Assembly: GCF_018502485.1 (NCBI RefSeq)
Contig: NZ_CP075546.1
Source of the DNA: Methanospirillum purgamenti
Lineage (GTDB): Archaea; Halobacteriota; Methanomicrobia; Methanomicrobiales; Methanospirillaceae
Length of the DNA: 64,000 bases
Strand: one strand, 5' to 3'
Position numbers and translations under genes: made by a program. Below, piece by piece: positions 54,031-61,328 of this stretch. Below the pieces are notes generated by a model. That model did not search any database. It was given only the letters and a program-made list of their open reading frames with translations, and had not been told where the DNA came from. Every line of letters starts with the position of its first letter. The stretch's first letter is position 1.

Positions 54031-54059
54031 TATATAATATGTTCGAACACTGTTAGAAC
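54031..54059 (-). promoter_or_regulatory. Promoter and operator-like inverted repeat of the small-protein operon
   Basis: A TATA-like ATATTATATA on the minus strand (54031-54040) lies about 40 bp before the first gene. It abuts GTTCGAAC (54041-54048) and GTTAGAAC (54052-54059), related palindromic half-sites. Repressor binding here would block the promoter. Confidence 0.45.
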
Positions 54060-54113
54060 AAATACTATTATGTCATAACAAAATAAATACAATATACGAA
54101 TAACGTTTAAGGA

Positions 54114-54269
54114 ATGAAAGAAATGGAAATAACCGCTAAATGCTATAAAACAATAGACAAGCAGGTCAAAACACAGGGAAACTCTGGTGCCGTATATGTC
54201 CCGAAGTCCTGGTCAGGGAAAGAAGTTCGGGTCCTGCTGCTTGAACCACTGGAAGAAGAGAAAGAATAG
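54114..54269 (+). CDS. DUF2080 transposon-associated small protein
   Basis: 51 residues. The VKTQGNSGAVYVPKSWSGKEVRVLLLE pattern matches the DUF2080 family, an AbrB-like small protein usually encoded next to transposases in methanogens. Here no transposase is adjacent. A weak AAGG lies before the ATG. It is divergent from the minus-strand operon, sharing a 120-bp control region. Confidence 0.6.
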   Translation: MKEMEITAKCYKTIDKQVKTQGNSGAVYVPKSWSGKEVRVLLLEPLEEEKE

Positions 54270-54284
54270 ACCTGGTGCATAGGA

Positions 54285-54305
54285 AGTCCGATAATACCCC
54301 GGACT
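54285..54305 (+). terminator. Hairpin after the DUF2080 gene
   Basis: AGTCCG (54285-54290) and CGGACT (54300-54305) form a 6-bp stem with a 9-nt loop, 15 bp after the stop codon. The following 54306-54506 stretch has no supported gene. Confidence 0.4.
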
Positions 54306-54506
54306 CTAACAAATGGTAAATCGAAATAAAATCGTGAATACGTATCTAATGTGGGTTGTATGTAGGACTATTTCCCAGTGCCCCAAATACAAGAGGAAAA
54401 CGGATTAAAATTAATTCTATCCCTTAAGTCTCTTCCGGGCCTCCGGATTTGACAATCTATCTATGTTATTACCACATATTTAATTCACAACTCCACGAGA
54501 CATAAT

Positions 54507-55154
54507 TTGAATATTTACATTGAAGAGTCAGGGGATTTGGGATTTTCTTCTAATTCAACGGGGTTTTTTGTCGTCGGTGCCGTAATCTCTAATGACGATG
54601 TTTGTTTTGGAAGGTGTTTCAAAAAAGCTAGAGAATCTTTAGGAAAAAAGAAACGTGATATAACCGAGTTGAAATGCTATAACTCAAGCAAAGTAATTAA
54701 ACGTCGTATTTATGAGTGCTTATCTAAATGTAATATAGAAATCGGTTATTCAATTTTAAGAAAAAGTCAGGTTTATGAAAGATTACAAAATGAGCAATCA
54801 AAACTTTATAATTATCTCATAGGCAGTCTTATTCTCAAAACTCTTGAACATTATACTCCTGATGAGTCAGTTAATATCATAATAGACAAATCTCAGTATG
54901 ATTATTCCCGTGCCCAATTTGATGAATATTTATCAGACAAATTCCTATTCAACGGATTTCATGAATTAATTAACTACGATATGATACAAATATCACATAT
55001 AGATTCAATGAAATCTCACGGAATACAAGCTGCTGATTTTATTGCCGGGTGCGTTTTTCGAAAATACAGAGATAACGACGATAGCGATTATTCAAAGTAT
55101 TTTGAACACAAAACAGTAGTAGCGCTTGATTACTTCAACGGTCGAATAAAATAA
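54507..55154 (+). CDS. DUF3800 domain protein
   Basis: 215 residues. The N-terminal YIEESGDLGFSS, the central NIIIDKSQYD and the C-terminal MKSHGIQAADFIAGCVFRKY match DUF3800, an RNase H-like family with conserved acidic residues found on mobile elements and in defence islands. The start is TTG at 54507. The gene is visibly more AT-rich than the neighbouring operons, suggesting separate acquisition. Nuclease activity is inference. Confidence 0.75.
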   Translation: MNIYIEESGDLGFSSNSTGFFVVGAVISNDDVCFGRCFKKARESLGKKKRDITELKCYNSSKVIKRRIYECLSKCNIEIGYSILRKSQVYERLQNEQSKLYNYLIGSLILKTLEHYTPDESVNIIIDKSQYDYSRAQFDEYLSDKFLFNGFHELINYDMIQISHIDSMKSHGIQAADFIAGCVFRKYRDNDDSDYSKYFEHKTVVALDYFNGRIK

Positions 55155-55383
55155 GACTGTGATCCCTTCCTTACTTGTCCCATCCACCATCCGGCAGCCT
55201 CATTCTTTCAGGGAGGACTTACTCACAACTACTAGTAGTAGTTGCTAGAATATAGGTTTGTTGGTGGGCAACTATCTCATTTTCCCTTCATCCTATTTGG
55301 GTTCTAGTTCCGCAATATCTTCACAGTGAAGTCGATTCATTTATTTTCGTCCGTTTGACAATCCCGGTTCATATAATCTTCTC

Positions 55384-55659
55384 CCCGTGTCTGACGGGTA
55401 TTATGATATAATCGCTTTATTTGGCCATCCGGCGATTATTACACCTGGAGGGTTATGATAACCGTCCAGGTCACTGAAAGACAGTAAACGGGGCGTTTAC
55501 CGATCCTGAAACAGTGTACAAAGTGGACACGGTCCATACGGTATGGACTGTTATCATCAACAGTAGCCAGGTCGGCTACTGTCTGGTATTGACGCTGTGT
55601 CAGTGGTGGAGGGGTTTCTGCTTGAACTATGACAATAAAAGCAACCGCCCCAACGCGGT
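55384..55659. repeat. Array of consecutive hairpins (structured DNA or RNA)
   Basis: Stems in order: CCCGT/ACGGG (55384-55398), ATAATCGC/GCGATTAT (55408-55439), ACCTGGA...TCCAGGT with inner GGTTAT/ATAACC (55443-55471), GTAAACG/CGTTTAC with GGG loop (55484-55500), an imperfect GTGT/ACAC (55514-55530), GTCCATAC/GTATGGAC (55532-55548), ACAGTAGCC/GGCTACTGT (55560-55582) and ACCGC/GCGGT (55644-55659). No ORF spans it. It may be a structured ncRNA, a single-strand replication/initiation site or a resolution site. The rest of 55155-55383 has no supported gene. Confidence 0.65.
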
Positions 55660-55702
55660 GACGGGAATCACTTGGATATGAAAAGTCCTGGTGTTCTAAA
55701 AA

Positions 55703-55790
55703 TTTTTCTTGGGGGGGGTCTCTACAGGAAGTGGTACATCAGGTACATGTGTTCCACTTTTGATCACGGTGACGGTGAAAACTTGATGAC
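55703..55790 (+). repeat. Dispersed element repeat, copy D
   Basis: TTTTTCTT followed by eight G, then TCTCTACAGGAAGTGG and TACATCAGGTACATGTG. The tail (GATCACGGTGACGGTG) is a diverged form of that in copies B and C. It lies between the hairpin array and the toxin-antitoxin pair. Confidence 0.8.
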
Positions 55791-55812
55791 CATACAATGA
55801 GGATGAAATAGT

Positions 55813-56040
55813 ATGAGTGAATCTATTTCAGTATCAGATGAACTGAAATCCCGATTGTCCCAGATTATGAACCCCGGTGAATCATATGAAGATGTAATCT
55901 CTATGCTCCTTGAAGAACACCAGGAAGAAAAGGACCTTTGCGATGGGTGGGCAGACCGGGCAAGGGAAGCCATCGCAGAATATCAGCGAGGTGAAACGTT
56001 GACTGAAGCGGAGATAATGCGCAAATACGGCGTTATATGA
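55813..56040 (+). CDS. Antitoxin of a RelBE-like toxin-antitoxin pair
   Basis: 75 residues. An RHH-like N-terminus (ISVSDELKSRLSQIMNPGESYEDVISMLLEEH) and a C-terminal YQRGETLTEAEIMRKYGVI toxin-binding-like tail are typical of archaeal type II antitoxins. GAGGATGA precedes the ATG. Its last bases overlap the toxin start (ATGA). Antitoxins of this kind repress their own operon. Confidence 0.72.
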   Translation: MSESISVSDELKSRLSQIMNPGESYEDVISMLLEEHQEEKDLCDGWADRAREAIAEYQRGETLTEAEIMRKYGVI

Positions 56041-56314
56041 CGTATGAGATCCATTATTCAAAAGCAGCGGATAGGGACCTCTCAAAGCTTCCTATAGAAA
56101 TATCTCGTAACATTGTTCAGGCAATTCATAAATCAGGGATGATCCTCTCTCCCATGTCAAGAAGATGAAAGATAGGAACAATCCCCCACAATATCGATTG
56201 AGAGTTGGTGACTACCGGGCGATATTGATCCTTGACAAAACAAAAAAGGTTCTCCTCGTTGACGGCGTGGGGCACAGAAGCACGATTTATAAAAGATATG
56301 GTGTGAAAGGATAA
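56037..56314 (+). pseudogene. RelE-like toxin, frameshifted
   Basis: The frame from 56037 gives MTYEIHYSKAADRDLSKLPIEIS, an ordinary RelE N-terminus, but stops after about 43 codons. From about 56132 the +1-shifted frame continues with the family's DDPLSHVKKMKD, YRLRVGDYRAILILD and VGHRSTIYKRYG motifs to a stop at 56314. Adding one A to the AAA run at 56130-56132 restores the whole 90-residue toxin. It is a broken toxin, a sequencing error in a homopolymer, or (less likely) programmed slippage. Confidence 0.75.
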
Positions 56315-56317
56315 GGA

Positions 56318-57121
56318 CTATTTAAACGTGAAGTTTTTAGAAAGATATGCAATTTGGGATGATAATGTTAATGGAATTTCTATCGGCTCGTTTTTCTCTG
56401 TATTTGGATAGATCTGTTCAATAATAAATTTTAACCACGATTCTTTAGAGTTTTCTGATAATAGATCTAATAGTTCCAAAATTTCAGAGGTCAGATAAGA
56501 CAATTTTTTCGTAGCTACGTTTTCAGTTGCTGAAGATAAGACGGGGTATGATCTATATTCCCCTTGAATTGTTTCCATCGCTTTGTTAATTAATGGCAAG
56601 ACAGTATCTGCAGAATCTGGTTTAAAAAAAATGTCTTCGATAATAGCATTGCCTATTAATTCCTCTAGGCTGTAATCATCACGTGTAATATATAGATAAC
56701 ACCCAATCTCAAAGAGTTGTTCCAACAAAAAATTAACCATGAAATCAGCGTCTCTTTGGGGGTGGGAAGATCTAATTTTTTCACAGGCGTCTGACCATGC
56801 TTTGAAAAATGGATGAATTAAACTCCATTTTTTTATAATCTCCTCAACTCCCAAATGATTCCCCTTATTGAGTGCTACTGCGCAACATACGCCACAAAAA
56901 GTGAGAGTGTAATTTTTCTTTTTTTGTTTTTTCTTTTCATCCGCTAATGATGAAATCAATAGTCCCTTTTCCTCCAAATTTTTAGCATTAACAAATACCG
57001 TTGGATATGAAATTCCCGTCTTCTTGTGGATACTATATGGTGTGATTTCACTTCCAAATTTTGATATCTCTTGAATAATTGTTTTTTCAGTGGTGTTCAA
57101 TTTTTGAAAAAGATCCGGCAT
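56318..57121 (-). CDS. Winged-helix DNA-binding protein
   Basis: 267 residues from the ATG at 57121 (MPDLFQKLN...), preferred over upstream in-frame starts because the winged-helix begins immediately after. N-terminal wHTH (about 5-65, KTGISYPTVFVNAKNLEEKGLL) with a Lys-rich wing; the remaining 200 residues are mostly helical and unrecognised. AT-rich and divergent from the replication operon, with a perfect inverted repeat between them. Ends 4 bp before the toxin stop (convergent). Probable element regulator. Confidence 0.6.
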   Translation of the reverse strand: MPDLFQKLNTTEKTIIQEISKFGSEITPYSIHKKTGISYPTVFVNAKNLEEKGLLISSLADEKKKQKKKNYTLTFCGVCCAVALNKGNHLGVEEIIKKWSLIHPFFKAWSDACEKIRSSHPQRDADFMVNFLLEQLFEIGCYLYITRDDYSLEELIGNAIIEDIFFKPDSADTVLPLINKAMETIQGEYRSYPVLSSATENVATKKLSYLTSEILELLDLLSENSKESWLKFIIEQIYPNTEKNEPIEIPLTLSSQIAYLSKNFTFK

Positions 57122-57168
57122 ATTACCACAAGGTATAAGTTGTAGCATTACTAAAAGCATTATTGGAA

Positions 57169-57209
57169 TTTAATATTAGGGTTATTACTACATCTATCCT
57201 AATATTAAA
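57169..57209. promoter_or_regulatory. Perfect 12-bp inverted repeat in the divergent control region
   Basis: TTTAATATTAGG (57169-57180) and CCTAATATTAAA (57198-57209) are exact complements separated by 17 bp, between the winged-helix gene and the long plus-strand operon. The spacing and position fit an operator for a dimeric repressor acting on both promoters. Confidence 0.65.
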
Positions 57210-57221
57210 TATGAGGTACAA

Positions 57222-57377
57222 ATGTCTGTAATATTGACGTCTGATGGACGACGACTTGTTCAAGTTGCGGCCCATGTTGATGAAGATTTAAAAATTAAAG
57301 CAAAAGCTGCGGGAATAAATTTCACCCAAACTTTTGTCGATGCACTAAAAACGAAGCTAAAGGAGTCAGATGAATGA
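57222..57377 (+). CDS. Small antitoxin-like protein, first gene of the replication operon
   Basis: 51 residues. The AAHVDEDLKIKAKAAGINFTQTFVDALKTKLKE stretch has the hydrophobic spacing of CcdA-type or RHH antitoxins. A GAGGTA ribosome-binding site precedes the ATG. No toxin gene accompanies it; a transcriptional role is possible. It overlaps the next gene by 4 bp (ATGA). Confidence 0.55.
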   Translation: MSVILTSDGRRLVQVAAHVDEDLKIKAKAAGINFTQTFVDALKTKLKESDE

Positions 57378-57514
57378 ACTCACAGAGCATCCAGCAGGAA
57401 CCCCGCGGGCCGTGGCCGGTTCACCAGTCAACACTCGATGCTCTTGATCCCATTCAGAAACTCCTGGCAGAAGCGAAGGTAAAGGCCGGATTGTGGAAGG
57501 TCGTTGAGGGATGA
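57374..57514 (+). CDS. Small hypothetical protein
   Basis: 46 residues, no recognised domain. Pro-rich N-terminal (QQEPRGPWPVHQSTLDALDP) and a short basic helix (KLLAEAKVKAGLWKVVEG). Coupled on both sides by ATGA overlaps, which is the main support for coding. Confidence 0.5.
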   Translation: MNSQSIQQEPRGPWPVHQSTLDALDPIQKLLAEAKVKAGLWKVVEG

Positions 57515-57660
57515 GACAGCTAAAGCATCCTTTCAGGATTCACGCTGGGACTCTGACAACATTGCACCCTGATGACCAGGATATCATTCATGAATGGAGC
57601 AAAAAAGGACTTTACAAAATAGTTGGTTCATATGAAAACAAAACAAAAATCAACCCTTGA
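57511..57660 (+). CDS. Small hypothetical protein
   Basis: 49 residues (MRQLKHPFRIHAGTLTTL..., DDQDIIHEWSKKGLYKIVGSYE). Starts by ATGA overlap with the previous gene. No family recognised. Confidence 0.5.
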   Translation: MRQLKHPFRIHAGTLTTLHPDDQDIIHEWSKKGLYKIVGSYENKTKINP

Positions 57661-57757
57661 AGGGGAAAACCGGGCTGATGTAGGCGCATCAACACCGGTC
57701 GAACCGAAACCCGAACAACATCATCACAACACGGCGAGGAGTTATGATATACCATAA
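57632..57757 (+). CDS. Possible small protein
   Basis: 41 residues, hydrophilic with a HHH run. It overlaps the previous gene by 29 bp and the next by 14 bp and has no clear ribosome-binding site, so it may not be translated. Confidence 0.3.
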   Translation: MKTKQKSTLEGENRADVGASTPVEPKPEQHHHNTARSYDIP

Positions 57758-57908
57758 TTATTCTCGCAGAATATTAAAAGACTCGCTTTCTGAACGGCTT
57801 GACTATTACGGGCCTATTGACACCTGTGCTGATTGTGGCCTTCCGATAATGAAACGGGCTATCTTTGGCGTCCGGTGTACTTGCAGAGACCACAAGGTGA
57901 CGGCATGA
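57744..57908 (+). CDS. Small zinc-finger-like protein
   Basis: 54 residues. CADCGLPI and CTCRDH form a CxxC...CxC/H pattern about 16 residues apart. A clear GAGGAG precedes the ATG. Fourth or fifth gene of the operon; ATGA overlap with the next. Confidence 0.55.
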   Translation: MIYHNYSRRILKDSLSERLDYYGPIDTCADCGLPIMKRAIFGVRCTCRDHKVTA

Positions 57909-58030
57909 CCACCATTTCTTTTCTCAGCAATGATTCCTCCTTACCTGGACAGATGATGCTGTTTTTCTCACCAAAGGGGCCGTTTCCGGTTCCTTGTATC
58001 GAATATCAAATCACAAAATATTTTAGGTGA
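57905..58030 (+). CDS. Small hypothetical protein
   Basis: 41 residues (SFLSNDSSLPGQMMLFFSPKGPFPVPCIEYQ). Begins at an ATGA overlap and stops 7 bp before the RPA gene. Unrecognised. Confidence 0.45.
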   Translation: MTTISFLSNDSSLPGQMMLFFSPKGPFPVPCIEYQITKYFR

Positions 58031-58037
58031 ATCTAAA

Positions 58038-59300
58038 ATGATTGAAGCATTACAGGCACTTTGTAATAAATTCGTGCCGCTCGGAATTGAAGAAGCTCGG
58101 ATATCAACCAAGTTCAACACTCTCACCGGAGAGTTTTCCATTCCTGAAATGGAAGCCGTCCGCATGATATCAACAGGGCTTGAAAAAGAACTGGGTATCA
58201 TCAACGAAGAAGGTAACAGAACAGAGGGGTATAAAGCTAATTTCACCCGAATTTCTGTTCTCTCAACCAACATGCTTGATGCAGATGTCCGGGGACAACT
58301 CCTATCAATTGAGATCCCCAAGAGCCAGAAACTTCAATATGCAGGGGTGATAGGTGATGAAACCGGAGCAATACGGTTTGTCATTTCGAAGGGACTGAAT
58401 AAAGTTGGAACTGATATCCCTGCTGAACTCATCCCAGGAAAATCGTACGAGTTCCATGGGGCTCAAGTTTCTGAATATTCCGGATCGCTCTCGTTGTTCC
58501 TGAATGGGTATTCAGCCATCTTTGAATCAGAGGAGACAATAGACACACCATTGTTTAATCCGGTCCTCATCCAGGACATTACCCCGGGAGTGGTTGACCT
58601 TCATGCAGCAATCATCAGACTCTCTGGAAGCACTCATGAGAAGATCCGATACTCCGGAACCATTGCAGATAGTTCAGGGACGGCACGCTTTGTTATCTGG
58701 AAAAATGATAACAACGAATCGCTAAACCTACAGCAGGGTCAGACGTATGAAATCTCGTTAGCATCAGCCTCTATTCGGAATGGCCAATTAAATATTGATC
58801 TCACAGGTGCAGTGATAAAACCCTCTGTGGAGGTCATAGAGTCACCAGCTGATGATCGGGCAACCATAACCGGGGACATTACCAGGCTGAAGACCAGCAC
58901 TGGCCGGGGAACAGAGGTGGTATACCGATGTCCTGAATGCAACCGGATAGTAGAAATCGCCAAAGGTGGGTACGAGTGCAAAACGCACGGGATAGTAAAC
59001 CCTGTTAAGGAGTTCAGGACCAAAACCCGGATCGATAACGGCTGCGAAGCCTGGTCGGCAATCATCAATCTCCCTGCACTTCTCGAAATGCTGGGATGGA
59101 CAAAAGAACAACTCTTCGATTACAGGGACAACGATCCCCTTGGTGACGGGGCAATTGACTACCTGGTATATGACAAAATTTTTGGCAGGCGAGTAACCCT
59201 CCGTGGGTATCTGATAGATGGCCGGATGATTGCCGATGGCTGTAGCCTGGCATATCCGGAAGCTGTCTTGAAAGTCTCTGAACAATTGGAGGTAGTATAA
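58038..59300 (+). CDS. Replication protein A (single-stranded DNA-binding protein)
   Basis: 420 residues. Multiple OB-fold stretches (KLQYAGVIGDETGAIRFVISKG, RYSGTIADSSGTARFVIWK, ATITGDITRLK) and a C-terminal zinc finger (CPECNRIVEIAKGGYECKTHG, CxxC-x11-CxxH, about 299-317), as in euryarchaeal RPA41. It coats single-stranded DNA during element replication. Its TAA overlaps the ATG of the partner gene. Element-borne copy; the chromosomal one is outside the window. Confidence 0.9.
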   Translation: MIEALQALCNKFVPLGIEEARISTKFNTLTGEFSIPEMEAVRMISTGLEKELGIINEEGNRTEGYKANFTRISVLSTNMLDADVRGQLLSIEIPKSQKLQYAGVIGDETGAIRFVISKGLNKVGTDIPAELIPGKSYEFHGAQVSEYSGSLSLFLNGYSAIFESEETIDTPLFNPVLIQDITPGVVDLHAAIIRLSGSTHEKIRYSGTIADSSGTARFVIWKNDNNESLNLQQGQTYEISLASASIRNGQLNIDLTGAVIKPSVEVIESPADDRATITGDITRLKTSTGRGTEVVYRCPECNRIVEIAKGGYECKTHGIVNPVKEFRTKTRIDNGCEAWSAIINLPALLEMLGWTKEQLFDYRDNDPLGDGAIDYLVYDKIFGRRVTLRGYLIDGRMIADGCSLAYPEAVLKVSEQLEVV

Positions 59301-59896
59301 TGGCGACTCTTTTTGTTCCAAACCCTGCTCGACGGGTAACCATTGCAGAGATTCTGGAGTCATATTACACATTCTCTGGAGAAGAGGGAGACGACGGAAA
59401 AGCAGCAAAGTATTCACTTCTTCCTACCGGAGAAAGAGCAAATTCAGTATTTCTCATTACAACCCTAACTGAAGTCAAAACCGATGATAAATTTACAGTT
59501 GGGACCGTCAACGACAAAACCGGGAAGATCCGGATCCGGGCTTCACGAGAGTATCAGCCGGTAGCATACAACCAACTGAAGGACCTGACAGGCAACCTGC
59601 CTGCACATGTTGCAGTCACGGGGAGGATCAACGTCTATGAACCCGAGGAGAAGAAGGAAGGCAGCCCGGACCGGTTTATCTCAATTCAGCCTGAAGGACT
59701 TGCGCAGATAGAAAAACCGTACCGGGATCTGTGGAATGAAGATGTTTTTTCTGAAACGGTAAAGCGTGCGGAATGGAATGAAAACGCACTAACTGAAGAC
59801 CAAGCAATGGCACGGGAGATCTACGGTCCTGAACTGAAGACAACCATCTTGCAGCGTGTAAAGACTGCTTATCAGACAGCAGACGGTGCGGCATGA
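59300..59896 (+). CDS. RPA-associated protein (RPAP, COG3390-like)
   Basis: 198 residues. An OB-fold-like region (ANSVFLITTLTEVKTDDKFTVGTVNDKTGKIRIRA) and a helical C-terminus match the RPA-associated proteins encoded next to RPA in euryarchaea, with which they form a complex. Coupled to RPA by a 1-bp overlap and to the next gene by ATGA. Confidence 0.8.
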   Translation: MATLFVPNPARRVTIAEILESYYTFSGEEGDDGKAAKYSLLPTGERANSVFLITTLTEVKTDDKFTVGTVNDKTGKIRIRASREYQPVAYNQLKDLTGNLPAHVAVTGRINVYEPEEKKEGSPDRFISIQPEGLAQIEKPYRDLWNEDVFSETVKRAEWNENALTEDQAMAREIYGPELKTTILQRVKTAYQTADGAA

Positions 59897-60351
59897 ATGA
59901 ACCTGAACTCATTATCTCTGGTAATATGACCCGGTATGATGATATTATCGGATACGTAAACCAACTGCACCCTGAAAGAGGATTGTTTGGAGTGTTGTCC
60001 GGTACGGTAACGGGAAAGGAGACAAGGATAGTATTTCCTGACAACCTTTGTTTTGTTGCTACTCTTCCCAACCAGGGATTTTTTCATTCCATGCTGATGA
60101 TGAACGGAGCCGAATTTGGGTTCTATATCATCGTCCCTGCAATGTTGCCACTAATCCGGATCGTCCCAAAAGAAGAGATGTGGGAATTCATGCTCGTATT
60201 GGACGATGTTGCAAATTGCTGGCAGGCCGGATTCAGACCGATAGGATCAGATACCCGAATAGAACCATATGATCTGGTAGAGATGACCGTGCCTGATGGC
60301 ATTGCAGGCGGCGTGCGTATCATCCCAGAAATGGCCTATGGAGGAGCATGA
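59893..60351 (+). CDS. Hypothetical protein of the replication operon
   Basis: 152 residues, mixed alpha/beta, with GFFHSMLMMNGAEFGFYIIVPAML and a helix WEFMLVLDDVANCW. No recognised domain. ATGA overlaps on both sides place it inside the RPA/PrimPol unit, so a replication accessory role is likely but unproven. Confidence 0.6.
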   Translation: MNEPELIISGNMTRYDDIIGYVNQLHPERGLFGVLSGTVTGKETRIVFPDNLCFVATLPNQGFFHSMLMMNGAEFGFYIIVPAMLPLIRIVPKEEMWEFMLVLDDVANCWQAGFRPIGSDTRIEPYDLVEMTVPDGIAGGVRIIPEMAYGGA

Positions 60352-61328
60352 GTGAAGCAATACCTTCACCCGATCCTTCTCTCTCCCATATTCCCCGGCA
60401 ACTGCAGCGGGACGATCTCTTATTTGTATTAATCCCTGCAGGTGAAAAGGGGCTTCAAGAAAAAGGCTGGAACTTGGTGTCAAAAGGGAGGAAGTATGAT
60501 AATCCCATACTATCATCTCACCTGCAGGCAGGAGGGAATTATGGGTATTATCCAGCTCCGGGATCCTCAATCTTGTCGATTGATGTGGATCATGCAGAGC
60601 AGTTCCATCAGGCAGGAGGTGGTGAAATTGTCAGTGAAACCTTCCGGTATAGTGCATGGCCTGATCGGCACAAGTACCGGGCAATTGTCCAATGTCAGGA
60701 TTTGCCCCGGCATTTTACAGGGCATAAAATCTCTATCAAAGACACGGATTATCAGACGGTTGTTGAACTCTTTTTTCCTGCTACCCAGGAGAAAACCGGT
60801 GGGCAATGTGTAGGACCTGGAAGCCTTCACCCGAATGGAAATATCTATGAGGTATTTGATCCTGATGCTTCCATCATCCCGGTCCATTGGTCAGAAATTG
60901 AACACCTGGTTAATACCATCAGTCCAGATTCAATCAAAGATACCATACCTGAACATGCAACCAAGCCCCGTGAAAATGGGCCCGCTAAGACAGTGACAGA
61001 GCGTTATGAGCTTTCTGTTATGGACAATTTACCACTGAATGCCCGGATGGCAGGCAACGAGATCCGTGGAGTGCATCCGGTTCATGGAAGCACCACACCG
61101 GGTGGAAACGTATCAGTGAACCCTTCAAAGGGATTTGCGTATTGTTTCCGGTGCGGTGTGGGGTATGATGCTGCAGGATGGGACGCAGTATGCAGAGGGA
61201 TAATTCAGTGCGGTGAGGATTATGATTCAGATGTAATTAAAAGGCATACTGAAGTTTTGGATTTTGAAAAGCCTGAAGTGAGGTTTCTTGAACGGATGGC
61301 CTGGAAAAAGGCACGGGGGAAACGATGA
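60348..61328 (+). CDS. PrimPol-type primase/polymerase with C-terminal zinc domain
   Basis: 326 residues. The N-terminal AEP domain has the metal motif SIDVDHAEQF (Asp79, Asp81), a GPGSLHPNGNIYEV stretch with His161, and an aromatic-rich YYPAPG start. Residues 230-285 resemble a CHC2-type primase zinc domain: H243/H246, then C266 and C269 (AYCFRCG), with the first Cys replaced by His. It would prime element replication. ATGA overlaps on both sides. Confidence 0.75.
   Translation: MSEAIPSPDPSLSHIPRQLQRDDLLFVLIPAGEKGLQEKGWNLVSKGRKYDNPILSSHLQAGGNYGYYPAPGSSILSIDVDHAEQFHQAGGGEIVSETFRYSAWPDRHKYRAIVQCQDLPRHFTGHKISIKDTDYQTVVELFFPATQEKTGGQCVGPGSLHPNGNIYEVFDPDASIIPVHWSEIEHLVNTISPDSIKDTIPEHATKPRENGPAKTVTERYELSVMDNLPLNARMAGNEIRGVHPVHGSTTPGGNVSVNPSKGFAYCFRCGVGYDAAGWDAVCRGIIQCGEDYDSDVIKRHTEVLDFEKPEVRFLERMAWKKARGKR

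Noticed and set aside
55384..55659. Hairpin array considered as an integron attC or a CRISPR array
   Set aside because: Stems differ in sequence and length, so there is no repeat unit, and no integron integrase or cas gene is nearby.
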